64,000 nt of DNA, from the NCBI RefSeq assembly GCF_030539665.1, contig NZ_JAUNXR010000002.1:1-64000 (forward strand), read 5' to 3'. Every line of letters begins with the position of its first letter. The first letter of the stretch is position 1. Of the stretch, positions 45,794-54,801 are shown one piece after another. A model generated the notes under the pieces. The model had not been told where the DNA came from, ran no database searches, and worked only from the letters and a program-made list of their open reading frames with translations. The DNA comes from Methanobrevibacter sp. (lineage in GTDB: Archaea > Methanobacteriota > Methanobacteria > Methanobacteriales > Methanobacteriaceae). Both the position numbers and the translations under genes were made by a program.

Positions 45794-46504
45794 TCAAATA
45801 ATTCCTTTTGAAGTAATTTTAAACTTGGCTGTTTTGCCTTCGGCCACATTCCTATGCCTTTTGATGGTGGCCATTCTCTCATGCAAATCATTGCATTTCT
45901 CTAACTGGATCATGGTTTTACTCCAATACTGTAGAATATCCCCACCTACAGGATTGATGCTCTTTTTACCATCATCATTAAAGGAATAAATCTGGTTGGT
46001 TAAAAATACTGCAATGTTGAACTTTCTAGCGATTTTTGATAAAATCCCCATCTGCTTACCTAACTCCTTATTTAACATGGAATATGGAGTGTCCTCCACA
46101 CGATAAAGCGCAACTGCAGAATCAAGAATTATCAAATCAACACCCTCATGATTTCTAGCTATCCATAGGTTCAATGTCTTTAAGGAATCTATTTGCTCTG
46201 TAAAATTAGTAGGTTCCAAAACAAAAATGTTTTTTGTTATTTCGGAAAAATCAGATTGGGCAATCTGTTTAATTCTGTCTAAAGATATTCCGCCTTCAGT
46301 GTCAATATAAATGGCCTTCTTACCATTTCTAGCCACATTGACTGCAAGAGATAATGCAATGTTACTTTTACCTGAACTTGGAGGTCCGAAAACCTGAGTT
46401 ATAGTACCCTTTTCAACCCCTCCCTCTAAAAGAACATCCAGTCTAGAGTTTGTTGGAATCTTACCATCATTATCAAAACTAGCTAAAGGCTTCATATATA
46501 TCAT
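45794..46504 (-). CDS. radB: DNA repair and recombination protein RadB
   Basis: A 236-residue RecA-fold paralogue of RadA found in euryarchaea: Walker A GPPSSGKSN near residue 42, IYIDTEGG, Walker B LIILDSAVALYR, and the FLTNQIYS loop; it lacks RadA's N-terminal helix-hairpin-helix domain. It binds DNA and modulates RadA. The start is the ATG at 46504; a second ATG at 46495 is possible, and no ribosome site is seen for either, with TATA-like sequence ~20 bases upstream. Confidence 0.92.
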   Translation of the reverse strand: MIYMKPLASFDNDGKIPTNSRLDVLLEGGVEKGTITQVFGPPSSGKSNIALSLAVNVARNGKKAIYIDTEGGISLDRIKQIAQSDFSEITKNIFVLEPTNFTEQIDSLKTLNLWIARNHEGVDLIILDSAVALYRVEDTPYSMLNKELGKQMGILSKIARKFNIAVFLTNQIYSFNDDGKKSINPVGGDILQYWSKTMIQLEKCNDLHERMATIKRHRNVAEGKTAKFKITSKGII

Positions 46505-46528
46505 TATGTAATTTAAAGATTATAAAAA

Positions 46529-47110
46529 TTAACGTTTAGTGAAAACAGGTTTATCCGATGTTAAATCTACAATGGTTGAAGGATTATTGTTTTCAAGCTC
46601 CCCAACGTCAATAACTAAATCCACATCAACATCCAATTGTTTTAAAATATCTTCAGGATTATTCAAGGTTTCTTCATTAGTTAAATTCGCACTTGTAGTA
46701 ATGATTGGGAATAAATTAGCCAGCTGACAAGCAATATTATAATCAGGAACCCTGACACCAACCTTGGTAAGGCCACCAGTAACTGTTCTTGGAACTACAG
46801 TTGTTTTGTTCAAAATAAATGTGTATGGCCCAGGCAAATATTTGTCGATGATCTTTTTATCCTCAACATCGACTTTAGCCACAATATCAATGGCCTTTTT
46901 TGAAGAAATTAAAATTGACAATGGCTTTAGGGGAGATCTGTTTTTAATCTGAAAAATCTTTTTAACAGCATTTCTATTGAAAATATTCGCTCCCAATCCG
47001 TAAACGGTATCAGTAGGATATAAGATAACCCCGCCATTAGCCATTACTTCAATAGCTTCCCCTATTATTGATTTATCGAAATTTTTTGTATCGGTCTTTA
47101 ATATTTTCAT
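46529..47110 (-). CDS. Threonylcarbamoyl-AMP synthase (Sua5/YrdC family)
   Basis: A 193-residue YrdC-domain protein that makes threonylcarbamoyl-AMP for t6A37 tRNA modification. Typical features: GGVILYPTDTVYGLGAN, KNRSPLKPLSIL, KYLPGPYTFIL, VGVRVPD, and TTSANLTNE. Archaeal short form without the C-terminal Sua5 domain. It lies 25 nt upstream of radB in the same direction and divergent from the archaetidylinositol phosphate synthase gene. Confidence 0.88.
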   Translation of the reverse strand: MKILKTDTKNFDKSIIGEAIEVMANGGVILYPTDTVYGLGANIFNRNAVKKIFQIKNRSPLKPLSILISSKKAIDIVAKVDVEDKKIIDKYLPGPYTFILNKTTVVPRTVTGGLTKVGVRVPDYNIACQLANLFPIITTSANLTNEETLNNPEDILKQLDVDVDLVIDVGELENNNPSTIVDLTSDKPVFTKR

Positions 47111-47156
47111 GAAACTACCTAAAAATTATATATGAATAACTTCTTTATATATACTT

Positions 47157-47723
47157 ATGCTTGAGAGTCTACGACCTTTTTTAACAAGAATTTTAAATCC
47201 AATCGCTGAAAAAATCAATATAAATCCAAATATCGTCACTTTGGTTTCTCCATTCATTGCGTTGCTTTCAGCCATTGCCTATGGAGAGAAAATAATACTT
47301 TTAGGTGCGACATTCATTCTTTTAAGCGGATTTTTAGATGTTGTGGATGGTGCAGTAGCTCGTTTTCATGGAAGAACCTCCAAATTCGGAGCTTTTCTTG
47401 ATTCAACAATTGACAGAATAGCTGATGGAATAATCTATATTGGAATAATCTTCGGAGGCTATTGCGACTGGTTTATAGGAATTCTTGCAATACATTCTGC
47501 ATTGACAATCAGCTATGTAAAAGCAAGAGCAGAATCACAAGGAGTAGAATGTAATGTTGGTATTGCAGAGCGTGCAGTTAGACTGATTATCCTAATGATT
47601 GGATCTGTTGTAGGATATCTAACGGCGCCAATCTATTTCACATACATAATCATATTTTTAGTGATCATATCATACATTACAGTTGTTCAAAGAGTTTATC
47701 ATGTATGGAGGCAGTTGAAATGA
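47157..47723 (+). CDS. Archaetidylinositol phosphate synthase (CDP-alcohol phosphatidyltransferase)
   Basis: A 188-residue membrane enzyme that joins CDP-archaeol with inositol phosphate. The CDP-alcohol phosphotransferase signature is complete (DVVDGAVARFHGRTSKFGAFLDSTIDR, D-x2-DG-x2-AR-x8-G-x3-D-x3-D), with about six helices. The sequence after the motif and family length fit the archaeal AIP synthase, though archaetidylglycerol synthase is a related alternative. No ribosome site before the ATG (leaderless?). Overlaps the DUF357 gene (ATGA). Confidence 0.85.
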   Translation: MLESLRPFLTRILNPIAEKININPNIVTLVSPFIALLSAIAYGEKIILLGATFILLSGFLDVVDGAVARFHGRTSKFGAFLDSTIDRIADGIIYIGIIFGGYCDWFIGILAIHSALTISYVKARAESQGVECNVGIAERAVRLIILMIGSVVGYLTAPIYFTYIIIFLVIISYITVVQRVYHVWRQLK

Positions 47724-47962
47724 GTAATCTAGAAAGTCCGGAAAAAATAGCCATAGACATTGCAAAATTAGAGAGAAACTTGAATCAGGTAGCCGACATT
47801 ACCTTTGAAAATGAAGAAAAGGAAGTTTATGATAGGGCAGTAGACTATATGAATGATTCCAAGTATTATTTGGAAAAAGAGGATTATAGAACTGCATTCG
47901 GCTGTATCGAATATAGCCATGGGCTTTTAGATGCCCTTCGTATGATTCATGGATTGATTTAA
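47720..47962 (+). CDS. DUF357-family small helical protein
   Basis: An 80-residue protein of two to three helices (KIAIDIAKLERNLNQVADI, EEKEVYDRAVDYMNDSKYYLEKEDYRTAFGCIEYSHGLLDALRMIHGLI), matching DUF357, an archaeal helical-bundle family of unknown function. GGAGG eight bases before the ATG at 47720 supports that start over the one at 47705. Its start codon overlaps the stop of the lipid synthase, so the two are coupled; DUF357 genes are often next to lipid or ribonuclease genes. Confidence 0.8.
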   Translation: MSNLESPEKIAIDIAKLERNLNQVADITFENEEKEVYDRAVDYMNDSKYYLEKEDYRTAFGCIEYSHGLLDALRMIHGLI

Positions 47963-47976
47963 AAAAAGAAAAGAGA

Positions 47977-48681
47977 CTAGTGAATTTTGATTTCACTGTC
48001 CAAAAGAGAATCATCAGCGTCGGCCTTGATCTTGCCGTCCAACACTTCAATGACCCTATCAGCCAATCTGGCAACATCCATATCATGAGTAACCATAATC
48101 AAAGTTACATTCTCTTCCTTATGGAGCTTGTTTAGCTGTTTTAAAATCTTGTTACTTGTTTTTGAATCCAATGACCCTGTTGGTTCGTCAGCCAAAATAA
48201 TGGATGGTTCATTAGCCAAGGCACGTGCAATAGCAACCCTTTGACGCTCACCACCGGACAACTGATTAGGAAGCATTTTAGCCTTATCCCCCAGTCCGAC
48301 AATATCCAATAAGTGAAGAGCCCTTTCACGCATCTTTTTTGAGCCCCATTTCTTGGTAAACATAGGAATCTCAACATTCTCAACAACTGACAAGTTTGGA
48401 ATCAAATTATGAAGCTGGAAAACAAAGCCTATCTTGTCAGCTCTAAACTCGTTTAATTTCTTATTGGATTCCAAATTATAGCCAGCAACAGAAATTGAAC
48501 CTGAATCTGGAGTATCAAGAGCACCCAACATGTTAAGAAGAGTGGATTTTCCAGAACCTGAAGGTCCGATAATAGATACAAACTCTCCTTCCTCGATTGT
48601 AAGATTAATGCCGTTTAAAGCCTTGATATTTCCGTCTTCATAAGTTTTAACCAAATCTTTAATTTCAACAATATTGCTCAT
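47977..48681 (-). CDS. MacB-type ABC transporter ATPase, copy 1
   Basis: A 234-residue ATP-binding subunit of the LolD/MacB group that powers an FtsX-like permease for efflux or lipoprotein work. Walker A GPSGSGKST, Q-loop, LSGGERQRVAIARAL, Walker B ILADEPTGSLD and H-loop VTHD are intact. AGGTG precedes the ATG at 48681. It is about 93% identical in amino acid sequence to the ATPase at 49891-50595. The cognate permease begins 9 nt upstream and overlaps. Confidence 0.92.
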   Translation of the reverse strand: MSNIVEIKDLVKTYEDGNIKALNGINLTIEEGEFVSIIGPSGSGKSTLLNMLGALDTPDSGSISVAGYNLESNKKLNEFRADKIGFVFQLHNLIPNLSVVENVEIPMFTKKWGSKKMRERALHLLDIVGLGDKAKMLPNQLSGGERQRVAIARALANEPSIILADEPTGSLDSKTSNKILKQLNKLHKEENVTLIMVTHDMDVARLADRVIEVLDGKIKADADDSLLDSEIKIH

Positions 48682-48690
48682 AGATAACAC

Positions 48691-49800
48691 CTACTCATAC
48701 CTCAAAGCTTCAGTCGGAGGCAATTTCATTGCTTTCATAGCAGGGAATATTCCACCAATTATTCCGACTGCAATGGCTATGATGAATGCCTGTGCAAATG
48801 TCTGTAATGTGAATATAGGAGTTATGCCAATCATTGGCCCTGCAATTGTAACAGCAACATATCCTATAATGGATCCTAGAATAGCTGATAAAATAGTAAT
48901 AACAAGAGATTCACCTACAATCATTAGTAAAATTCTTTTATTGGACCATCCTACTGCTTTTAAAACTCCAATTTCACGAGTTCTTTCAAATACTGACATC
49001 AGCATTGTATTGATAATGCCCAAACCACCAACAACGATAGCTAAAAGAGAAATCGCAAGAGATGCTGACTTTAACATATTCAACATGTCAGCCATTTGAT
49101 TCATTTCCATGACAGAAGACACTGTTGTAATATTTTCACCATATTTTTCATCTATCCTGTCTGCAACTTCTTTAGGGTCAGATTCCTTATCCACCACAAC
49201 ATAAACGTTACTTATGCTGCCCTCATCACCAGAAATCTCACCGACTTTTGAAATTGATGTGAAAGCACCCCCGTCACTTCCCTGATCACCTGATTCAAAG
49301 GTTCCCACTATTTCAAATTTTTCTCCATTAACAGAAACGGAATCCCCTATTGACAGATTCTTATTTTCAGCAAAAATTTTACCAACGACTATTTCAGATG
49401 AATTTTCCTTGAATATTCTTCCACTGGTTATTTCCATTTCTGCAGCATCGGTTGCATTTGCATTTATTCCTATCAACGTAAACATTGGATTTCCATCAAC
49501 GTTTGTAAGAGTTACATAAATAGGAAATGTGCTGTTTACTCCTTCTACTGATGCTATTATGCTGGTCCAGTTGGAACTGATCGTATTGGTTCCGTAGGCA
49601 GTGTTACCTGAATCTTTTCCAGTTACGGTAAAGTCGGCTCCACCTGCATGAATTGTGTCTTCAAAGGTACCAACAAGTCCATCAGTAATACCTCCAAGTG
49701 CTACGATTGTAGTTATTCCAATACAAATTCCCACAATAGCTAGAATAGCGCTTGTTTTCCTCCTGAAAGGATTTTTAAGAATTAACTTTAAAAACGACAT
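48691..49800 (-). CDS. MacB/FtsX-type ABC transporter permease, copy 1
   Basis: A 369-residue permease: one N-terminal membrane helix (KTSAILAIVGICIGITTIVALGG), a large extracytoplasmic domain (residues ~45-240), and three C-terminal helices with the coupling sequence INTMLMSVFERTREIGVLKAVGW, then FPAMKAMKLPPTEALRYE. Partner of the ATPase encoded just downstream. Its start has GGTGAAATTT. It is a paralogue of 50605-51738; the exported domain has diverged much more than the membrane parts. Confidence 0.9.
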   Translation of the reverse strand: MSFLKLILKNPFRRKTSAILAIVGICIGITTIVALGGITDGLVGTFEDTIHAGGADFTVTGKDSGNTAYGTNTISSNWTSIIASVEGVNSTFPIYVTLTNVDGNPMFTLIGINANATDAAEMEITSGRIFKENSSEIVVGKIFAENKNLSIGDSVSVNGEKFEIVGTFESGDQGSDGGAFTSISKVGEISGDEGSISNVYVVVDKESDPKEVADRIDEKYGENITTVSSVMEMNQMADMLNMLKSASLAISLLAIVVGGLGIINTMLMSVFERTREIGVLKAVGWSNKRILLMIVGESLVITILSAILGSIIGYVAVTIAGPMIGITPIFTLQTFAQAFIIAIAVGIIGGIFPAMKAMKLPPTEALRYE

Positions 49801-49890
49801 TTAAATTTCACCATTTTTTATAAAAACACGCAATATATAAAAATTATATGATATAAAATTTAAATGTTTTGAAAAAAAGAAAAAAAGAGA

Positions 49891-50595
49891 CTAGTGAATT
49901 TTGATTTCACTGTCCAAAAGAGAATCATCAGCGTCAGTCTTAATCTTGCCGTCCAACACTTCAATGACCCTATCAGCCAATCTAGCAACATCCATATCAT
50001 GAGTAACCATAATCAAAGTTACGTTTTCCTTTTTATGAAGTTCATTGAGCTGTTTTAAAATCTTGTTACTTGTTTTTGAATCAAGAGAACCTGTGGGCTC
50101 ATCAGCCAGAATGATTGAAGGCTCGTTAGCCAATGCACGTGCAATAGCTACCCTTTGACGCTCACCACCAGACAACTGGTTTGGCTTCATTTTGGCCTTA
50201 TCCTCCAGTCCAACAATATCCAACAAGTGAAGAGCCCTTTCACGCATCTTTTTTGAGCCCCATTTCTTGGTAAACATAGGAATCTCAACATTCTCAACAA
50301 CTGACAGGTTTGGAATCAAATTATGAAGCTGGAAAATGAAACCTATCTTGTCTCCCCTGAACTCATTTAATTTCTTGTTGGAAGTTAAATCGAAGCCGGC
50401 AACGTTAATGTATCCACTGTCAGGAACATCCAAAGCACCCAACATGTTTAAAAGAGTGGACTTGCCGGAACCTGAAGGCCCAATGATAGATACGAACTCA
50501 CCATCCTCAATAGTGAGGTGGATGCCGTTTAAAGCTTTGATATTTCCCTTTTCATATGTTTTAACCAAATCTTTAATCTCAACAATATTGCTCAT
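49891..50595 (-). CDS. MacB-type ABC transporter ATPase, copy 2
   Basis: A 234-residue ATPase with the same motifs as copy 1 (GPSGSGKST, LSGGERQRV, ADEPTGSLD). Only about 16 residues differ from copy 1. The stop codon, several following bases and much of the gene's nucleotide sequence are the same as in copy 1, showing a recent duplication or gene conversion. AGGTGATATAT precedes the ATG at 50595. Pairs with the permease at 50605-51738. Confidence 0.92.
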   Translation of the reverse strand: MSNIVEIKDLVKTYEKGNIKALNGIHLTIEDGEFVSIIGPSGSGKSTLLNMLGALDVPDSGYINVAGFDLTSNKKLNEFRGDKIGFIFQLHNLIPNLSVVENVEIPMFTKKWGSKKMRERALHLLDIVGLEDKAKMKPNQLSGGERQRVAIARALANEPSIILADEPTGSLDSKTSNKILKQLNELHKKENVTLIMVTHDMDVARLADRVIEVLDGKIKTDADDSLLDSEIKIH

Positions 50596-50604
50596 ATATA
50601 TCAC

Positions 50605-51738
50605 CTACTCATACCTCAAAGCTTCTGTCGGAGGCAAGCGGACAGCCTTGATAGCTGGATAGACCCCTCCGATTATACCGACGATTATAGCAATTGAAAA
50701 TGCCTCGACAATTGTTTGTGGTGTAAATATTGCACTCATTCCACCGAGAATGTTAAGGCTCATGAAGATTTCAACACCAATGATACCGACAATGGTACCT
50801 ACAATGGCTGCAGCAACTGTCAATACTATTGACTCTGCAATAATCATCATCAAAATCTTTTTATTGGACCAACCTACAGCCTTCAAAACACCAATTTCAC
50901 GAGTTCTTTCAAGAACAGACATGAGCATAGTGTTAATGATTCCAACACCACCGATTACAATAGCCAACAATGAAATACCGAATGAAACACCATGAAGCAT
51001 ATCAATCAAGTCTTTAGCCATCCCCAAGTCAGAAAGTGAGGAAATGACGGTTATGTTATCGTCATATTTATCCTCCAATGCATCTCCAACCTCTTCAGGC
51101 TCCATTTTAGGATCTACCTTAACAAAAATGGAAGATATGTTTCCCTCATCATCCATTAAATCCTGCATGTTGTCCAAAGTCATGAAATAACTCATATCCT
51201 GATTGGAATTACCTGATTCGAAAATTCCAACAACCTTGAATGTTTCATCTCCGATTGTTATCTCATCCCCGACAGTCACATTGTTTGTTTCGGCAGTTAC
51301 CTTACCTGCAATGATTTCCTTAGCATCGCTATCGGCGAAGATGTGGCCTTTTATTATATTCAATTCTGCAAACTTAACATCACTAGGATTTATTCCAACC
51401 AATGACATTATCTTGTTATCGTGTGGAATTGTACTTGAATATACTCCAACCGCTTCAGTGACTCCCTTTTCTTTTTTAATTTTATCAACCCAGCTTTCAT
51501 TTAGTTTCGTAGTTCCAAACATGGAGGATTGATCAGAAACGGAAGTGGAACTGGAACCTGTAATTGTAATGTCAGTACCTCCTGAATGAAGAGTATCCTC
51601 CGCACTAGCTATTAAACCATCAGTAATTCCACCAAGAGCAACAATAGTAGCAATGCCAATACCAATACCGACAATTGCCAGAAATGCCCTGGTCCTATTC
51701 CTAAATGGATTTTTTAAAATTAACGATAAAAATGACAT
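50605..51738 (-). CDS. MacB/FtsX-type ABC transporter permease, copy 2
   Basis: A 377-residue permease with the same plan as copy 1: N-terminal helix (RTRAFLAIVGIGIGIATIVALGG), large exported domain with more Ser/Thr and Asp-rich loops, and the conserved INTMLMSVLERTREIGVLKAVGWSNK segment and VYPAIKAVRLPPTEALRYE tail. The exported domains of the two copies are only partly alike, suggesting separate substrates. It begins the four-gene tandem block on the minus strand. Confidence 0.9.
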   Translation of the reverse strand: MSFLSLILKNPFRNRTRAFLAIVGIGIGIATIVALGGITDGLIASAEDTLHSGGTDITITGSSSTSVSDQSSMFGTTKLNESWVDKIKKEKGVTEAVGVYSSTIPHDNKIMSLVGINPSDVKFAELNIIKGHIFADSDAKEIIAGKVTAETNNVTVGDEITIGDETFKVVGIFESGNSNQDMSYFMTLDNMQDLMDDEGNISSIFVKVDPKMEPEEVGDALEDKYDDNITVISSLSDLGMAKDLIDMLHGVSFGISLLAIVIGGVGIINTMLMSVLERTREIGVLKAVGWSNKKILMMIIAESIVLTVAAAIVGTIVGIIGVEIFMSLNILGGMSAIFTPQTIVEAFSIAIIVGIIGGVYPAIKAVRLPPTEALRYE

Positions 51739-51909
51739 GACTAATAATATGTGAATATATTTATATAAATGTAATTATGTGTTAAAAAGAGCCAATAACG
51801 TATCAATAAGCATATTACATGCTGTTTGTTAAAAGAATTAAAAGAAATCAAATAGCAATAAATCGGCATTTGCCAATCTTAAAAAAATAAGAGATTAAAA
51901 AAATGTTAA

Positions 51910-52326
51910 TTATTCAAGACCGTCATTCAAGCCGTTGTTATTCTTATCCATCCAGGAATACTCCTCAGGATACTTTTCATACAATTTCTGATTTGCATAA
52001 TCTGACCCTGGGCTTGACTGATAGTATGGATTTTTTGCACAGCTTCTGCAAACTTTACCTTGAGTATAATCATCATTTGCTTCTGATGCTGATAGTGCTG
52101 CCCCACAAATGGCACAGTAGCCATATGCCCCACTATTCTTGCTTGAAGAACCTGAACTTATGTCTTCAGTTACATTTGTAATGTTCTCTGTAACGTTGGT
52201 CGTATTGTTGGCAACATTTGCGTTTTTAGATTCTGCATTGCCAGTTAAGATTACAAAAGAAGCGCATAAAGCCATAGCAATAACTATCACGGATATCAAA
52301 ATAGCAATGCCTGTTTTTTTATTCAT
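51910..52326 (-). CDS. Membrane-anchored zinc-ribbon protein of unknown function
   Basis: A 138-residue protein with an N-terminal anchor (KTGIAILISVIVIAMALCASFVIL), a Thr/Asn-rich linker with many glycosylation sites, and a zinc-ribbon-like part (CAICGAALSASEANDD...CRSCA). The C-terminus ends KNNNGLNDG, similar to a calcium-binding dockerin loop. Likely exposed at the cell surface. No family recognised and no clear ribosome site. Upstream of the tandem ABC permease genes in the same direction. Confidence 0.6.
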   Translation of the reverse strand: MNKKTGIAILISVIVIAMALCASFVILTGNAESKNANVANNTTNVTENITNVTEDISSGSSSKNSGAYGYCAICGAALSASEANDDYTQGKVCRSCAKNPYYQSSPGSDYANQKLYEKYPEEYSWMDKNNNGLNDGLE

Positions 52327-52367
52327 TATATCTTAAAAAAAAAGTTAAAAAGAATAATTAGTTAAAA

Positions 52368-53462
52368 TTATTCCATATCTTCAAATCTTTCTTCGAGTTT
52401 TTCCATTACACCAGGCAATGAAGTGTATTCCATTTCTTCAGCAGGTAATCTGTGAGGTTCAAATGGACCATGTCTTCTGATGTAACTTGCAATTAAAGCT
52501 GCTTCTTCTCTGGTAGGGTCGAAAGCAGGGTCATCGAACAAGTCTACAGGACCAATTAATTGACCATCAGCAACTTGGAAACCTAAACCAATTACTCTTG
52601 GAGGTCCGTCGAATCTGATCGGGTTTGCATCTTCTTCAGATACAGGCATTAAAGGACCGTTGTGAGATCCCCTCATCCATCCACTTACCATGTGAGGGAA
52701 TGCAAATGGTTCAACTACTTCACCGTTAGCTGGGAATCCTGATTGTGCTCTTACAATAGCTGCAGGGTCATCTTTACCTACATATTCTCCAGCCATTAAG
52801 TTTAATCTTTCAGTACTTATTGCAGCTGCAATTTCACCGTTTTTCTTCCATACTCTTTTAATTACGTATCTTCCAGTAGAACCAATTAAAGCAAGTAAAT
52901 CATACATTTCTTCAGGACAGTCTAAAATAACTTTTCTGTGTTCGATTACATCAAATACTTCGAATTTGAAACCATCGTGTAAACTTGGGTCAATAACAAG
53001 ACCTGCAGTGTTAAATGGATCTGCAAACATTTTGAAAATAGGCATGTTAAATGCACCAGGTTCGGTTTTATCACAGCAGAATACCAATACAGGATCACTT
53101 GGTCTTTCTTTGAATTCCATTTCAGCTACACCAGGACCCATACCTTTAATGTTTCCTGAGAAGGTATCAGATAATAAATCTTGACCTGCACCATATAACT
53201 TTAATTCACGTGCTCTTTCAGTAGCTTTCATAAAAGCGTTATAAGCTGTTTCGTGTACTTCTTGATTTTCTTCACCATTTTGGTGAGCCATTATCAAATC
53301 AATGTCGTCTCCACAACGGCTTATATAATAATCAGTTAAAATACCAGATTCTAAAGCATCGTTTAATACATCGTCACAAATATCCATTAACTCAGGATGA
53401 GCAACACAGTGTCCAGAAACACTTCCAATATCTGCTTTGATTACACTAATAGTTGTTTTCAT
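52368..53462 (-). CDS. Fructose 1,6-bisphosphate aldolase/phosphatase (bifunctional, archaeal)
   Basis: The bifunctional class V enzyme that makes fructose 6-phosphate in archaeal gluconeogenesis. The 364-residue protein carries the family blocks KTTISVIKADIGSVSGH, SRCGDDIDLIMAHQNG, GAGQDLLSDTFSGNIKGMGPGVAEM, and the metal-binding GEYVGKDDPAAIVR. AGGTG precedes the ATG at 53462; the TTG at 53468 is less suited. Strong codon bias suggests high expression. Transcribed alone. Confidence 0.95.
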   Translation of the reverse strand: MKTTISVIKADIGSVSGHCVAHPELMDICDDVLNDALESGILTDYYISRCGDDIDLIMAHQNGEENQEVHETAYNAFMKATERARELKLYGAGQDLLSDTFSGNIKGMGPGVAEMEFKERPSDPVLVFCCDKTEPGAFNMPIFKMFADPFNTAGLVIDPSLHDGFKFEVFDVIEHRKVILDCPEEMYDLLALIGSTGRYVIKRVWKKNGEIAAAISTERLNLMAGEYVGKDDPAAIVRAQSGFPANGEVVEPFAFPHMVSGWMRGSHNGPLMPVSEEDANPIRFDGPPRVIGLGFQVADGQLIGPVDLFDDPAFDPTREEAALIASYIRRHGPFEPHRLPAEEMEYTSLPGVMEKLEERFEDME

Positions 53463-53641
53463 TTTCAAAACACCTCAAAATTATTAGATTTCACTTGTAA
53501 GTGAATTATAAGCATTAACTATTGTAAAAATTTAAGATATAACTTAAAAATTTACTAGTTACTATACATTATTTATTTTTGATTTGTATAGTATTTAATT
53601 ATTATGTTTTAAAAGAATAATAAAAAAGAATTAAAATAAAA

Positions 53642-54793
53642 TTATTCTTTAGAAATATTATTGAAAGCCTCTTCTACTGCCTCCTTTTGATTCATTGAAT
53701 CTTTTGCTTCGTTTACCCTTTCAATATCCGCCTTGGTTTCAGGATACCTAGGAGCTGCATCGCAACCCCCATCGTCGACTTTGGATATCTCAAAGGTACC
53801 TATCTTTTCAGCTATCTTTTGAATTTCTGATTTGTCCAAACCAATCAAAGGACTCAATATAGGATATTCAGAGTCATTTCTAGTGGCCAATATGTTGGCA
53901 AGTGTCTGGGAAGCCACCTGGCCTACACTGCTACCATCAACAAGAGCCAAAGCCCCTGTTTTTTCTGCAAGCTTTGAAGCAACCTGATACATTCCTGATT
54001 TACATAGAACACAGGTCATTTTCTCAGGAGCATCATCTTTACATTTCTTTAAGTAATCTCCAAACTTAACAATTCTTTTCTGTATTGGAACGCCAGCAGC
54101 ATATACATTCAATGCATCAACCAAATCATCGAATTTTTCACGTGACTTTGGTTTGGTATAAGGTTCTGCATCAAAATGAAGGGCGATAACCTCACATCCC
54201 CTTTTCATCATCATATAAGTAGCTACAGGGGAATCTATTCCGCTTGATAACAATGATATTACCTTACCTTGAGTTCCTAAAGGCAAACCTCCAGGCCCTT
54301 CAACCTTTTCATGATAAATGAATGTTTCATTATCCCTTATTTCAACGTATATTGTTAATTCCGGATTTGTCAGGTCAACGGGACAACCCACCTTACGCAC
54401 CACCACGGCTCCACAATGACCAGCCATTTCCTGAGATGTGAAGTCATGATTTCCAACACGCCTGCATTTGATTGCAAATGTTGTTTCGGAGGTTAGAATT
54501 CCCCCTTCCAATAAAACATCAACATATTTTTCAAGTGTAGAATCAATATCCTCAGTATTGGTGTATGTTGTAACGGCAGGAGAATATGAAACAATACCGA
54601 ATATCTTATTTAATTTATTGAGTGTTTCTTCCATGTTTTTCGGATAAACATAGATTCTTCCCTGGCTCCTCTCAACTTCACAATCGCTGGCCGCCTTTAT
54701 GTTCTTTACCAGCTTTCTTTCAAATCTTGATCTTACCTTCGGACTTTTAAGACCGATTTCCCCATATCTGACAATTATTAAAGTATAATCCAC
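53642..54793 (-). CDS. thiI: tRNA 4-thiouridine synthase ThiI
   Basis: A 383-residue protein with an N-terminal ferredoxin-like domain and THUMP, then a PP-loop ATPase (SLLSSGIDSPVATYMMMKRG) and CVLCK. It thiolates U8 of tRNA (or contributes to thiazole). There is no rhodanese domain, as is usual in archaea, so the sulfur must come from elsewhere. Start is GTG at 54793 with AGGTGAT seven bases ahead. It follows the antiporter gene in the same direction. Confidence 0.92.
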   Translation of the reverse strand: MDYTLIIVRYGEIGLKSPKVRSRFERKLVKNIKAASDCEVERSQGRIYVYPKNMEETLNKLNKIFGIVSYSPAVTTYTNTEDIDSTLEKYVDVLLEGGILTSETTFAIKCRRVGNHDFTSQEMAGHCGAVVVRKVGCPVDLTNPELTIYVEIRDNETFIYHEKVEGPGGLPLGTQGKVISLLSSGIDSPVATYMMMKRGCEVIALHFDAEPYTKPKSREKFDDLVDALNVYAAGVPIQKRIVKFGDYLKKCKDDAPEKMTCVLCKSGMYQVASKLAEKTGALALVDGSSVGQVASQTLANILATRNDSEYPILSPLIGLDKSEIQKIAEKIGTFEISKVDDGGCDAAPRYPETKADIERVNEAKDSMNQKEAVEEAFNNISKE

Positions 54794-54801
54794 ATAATCA
54801 C

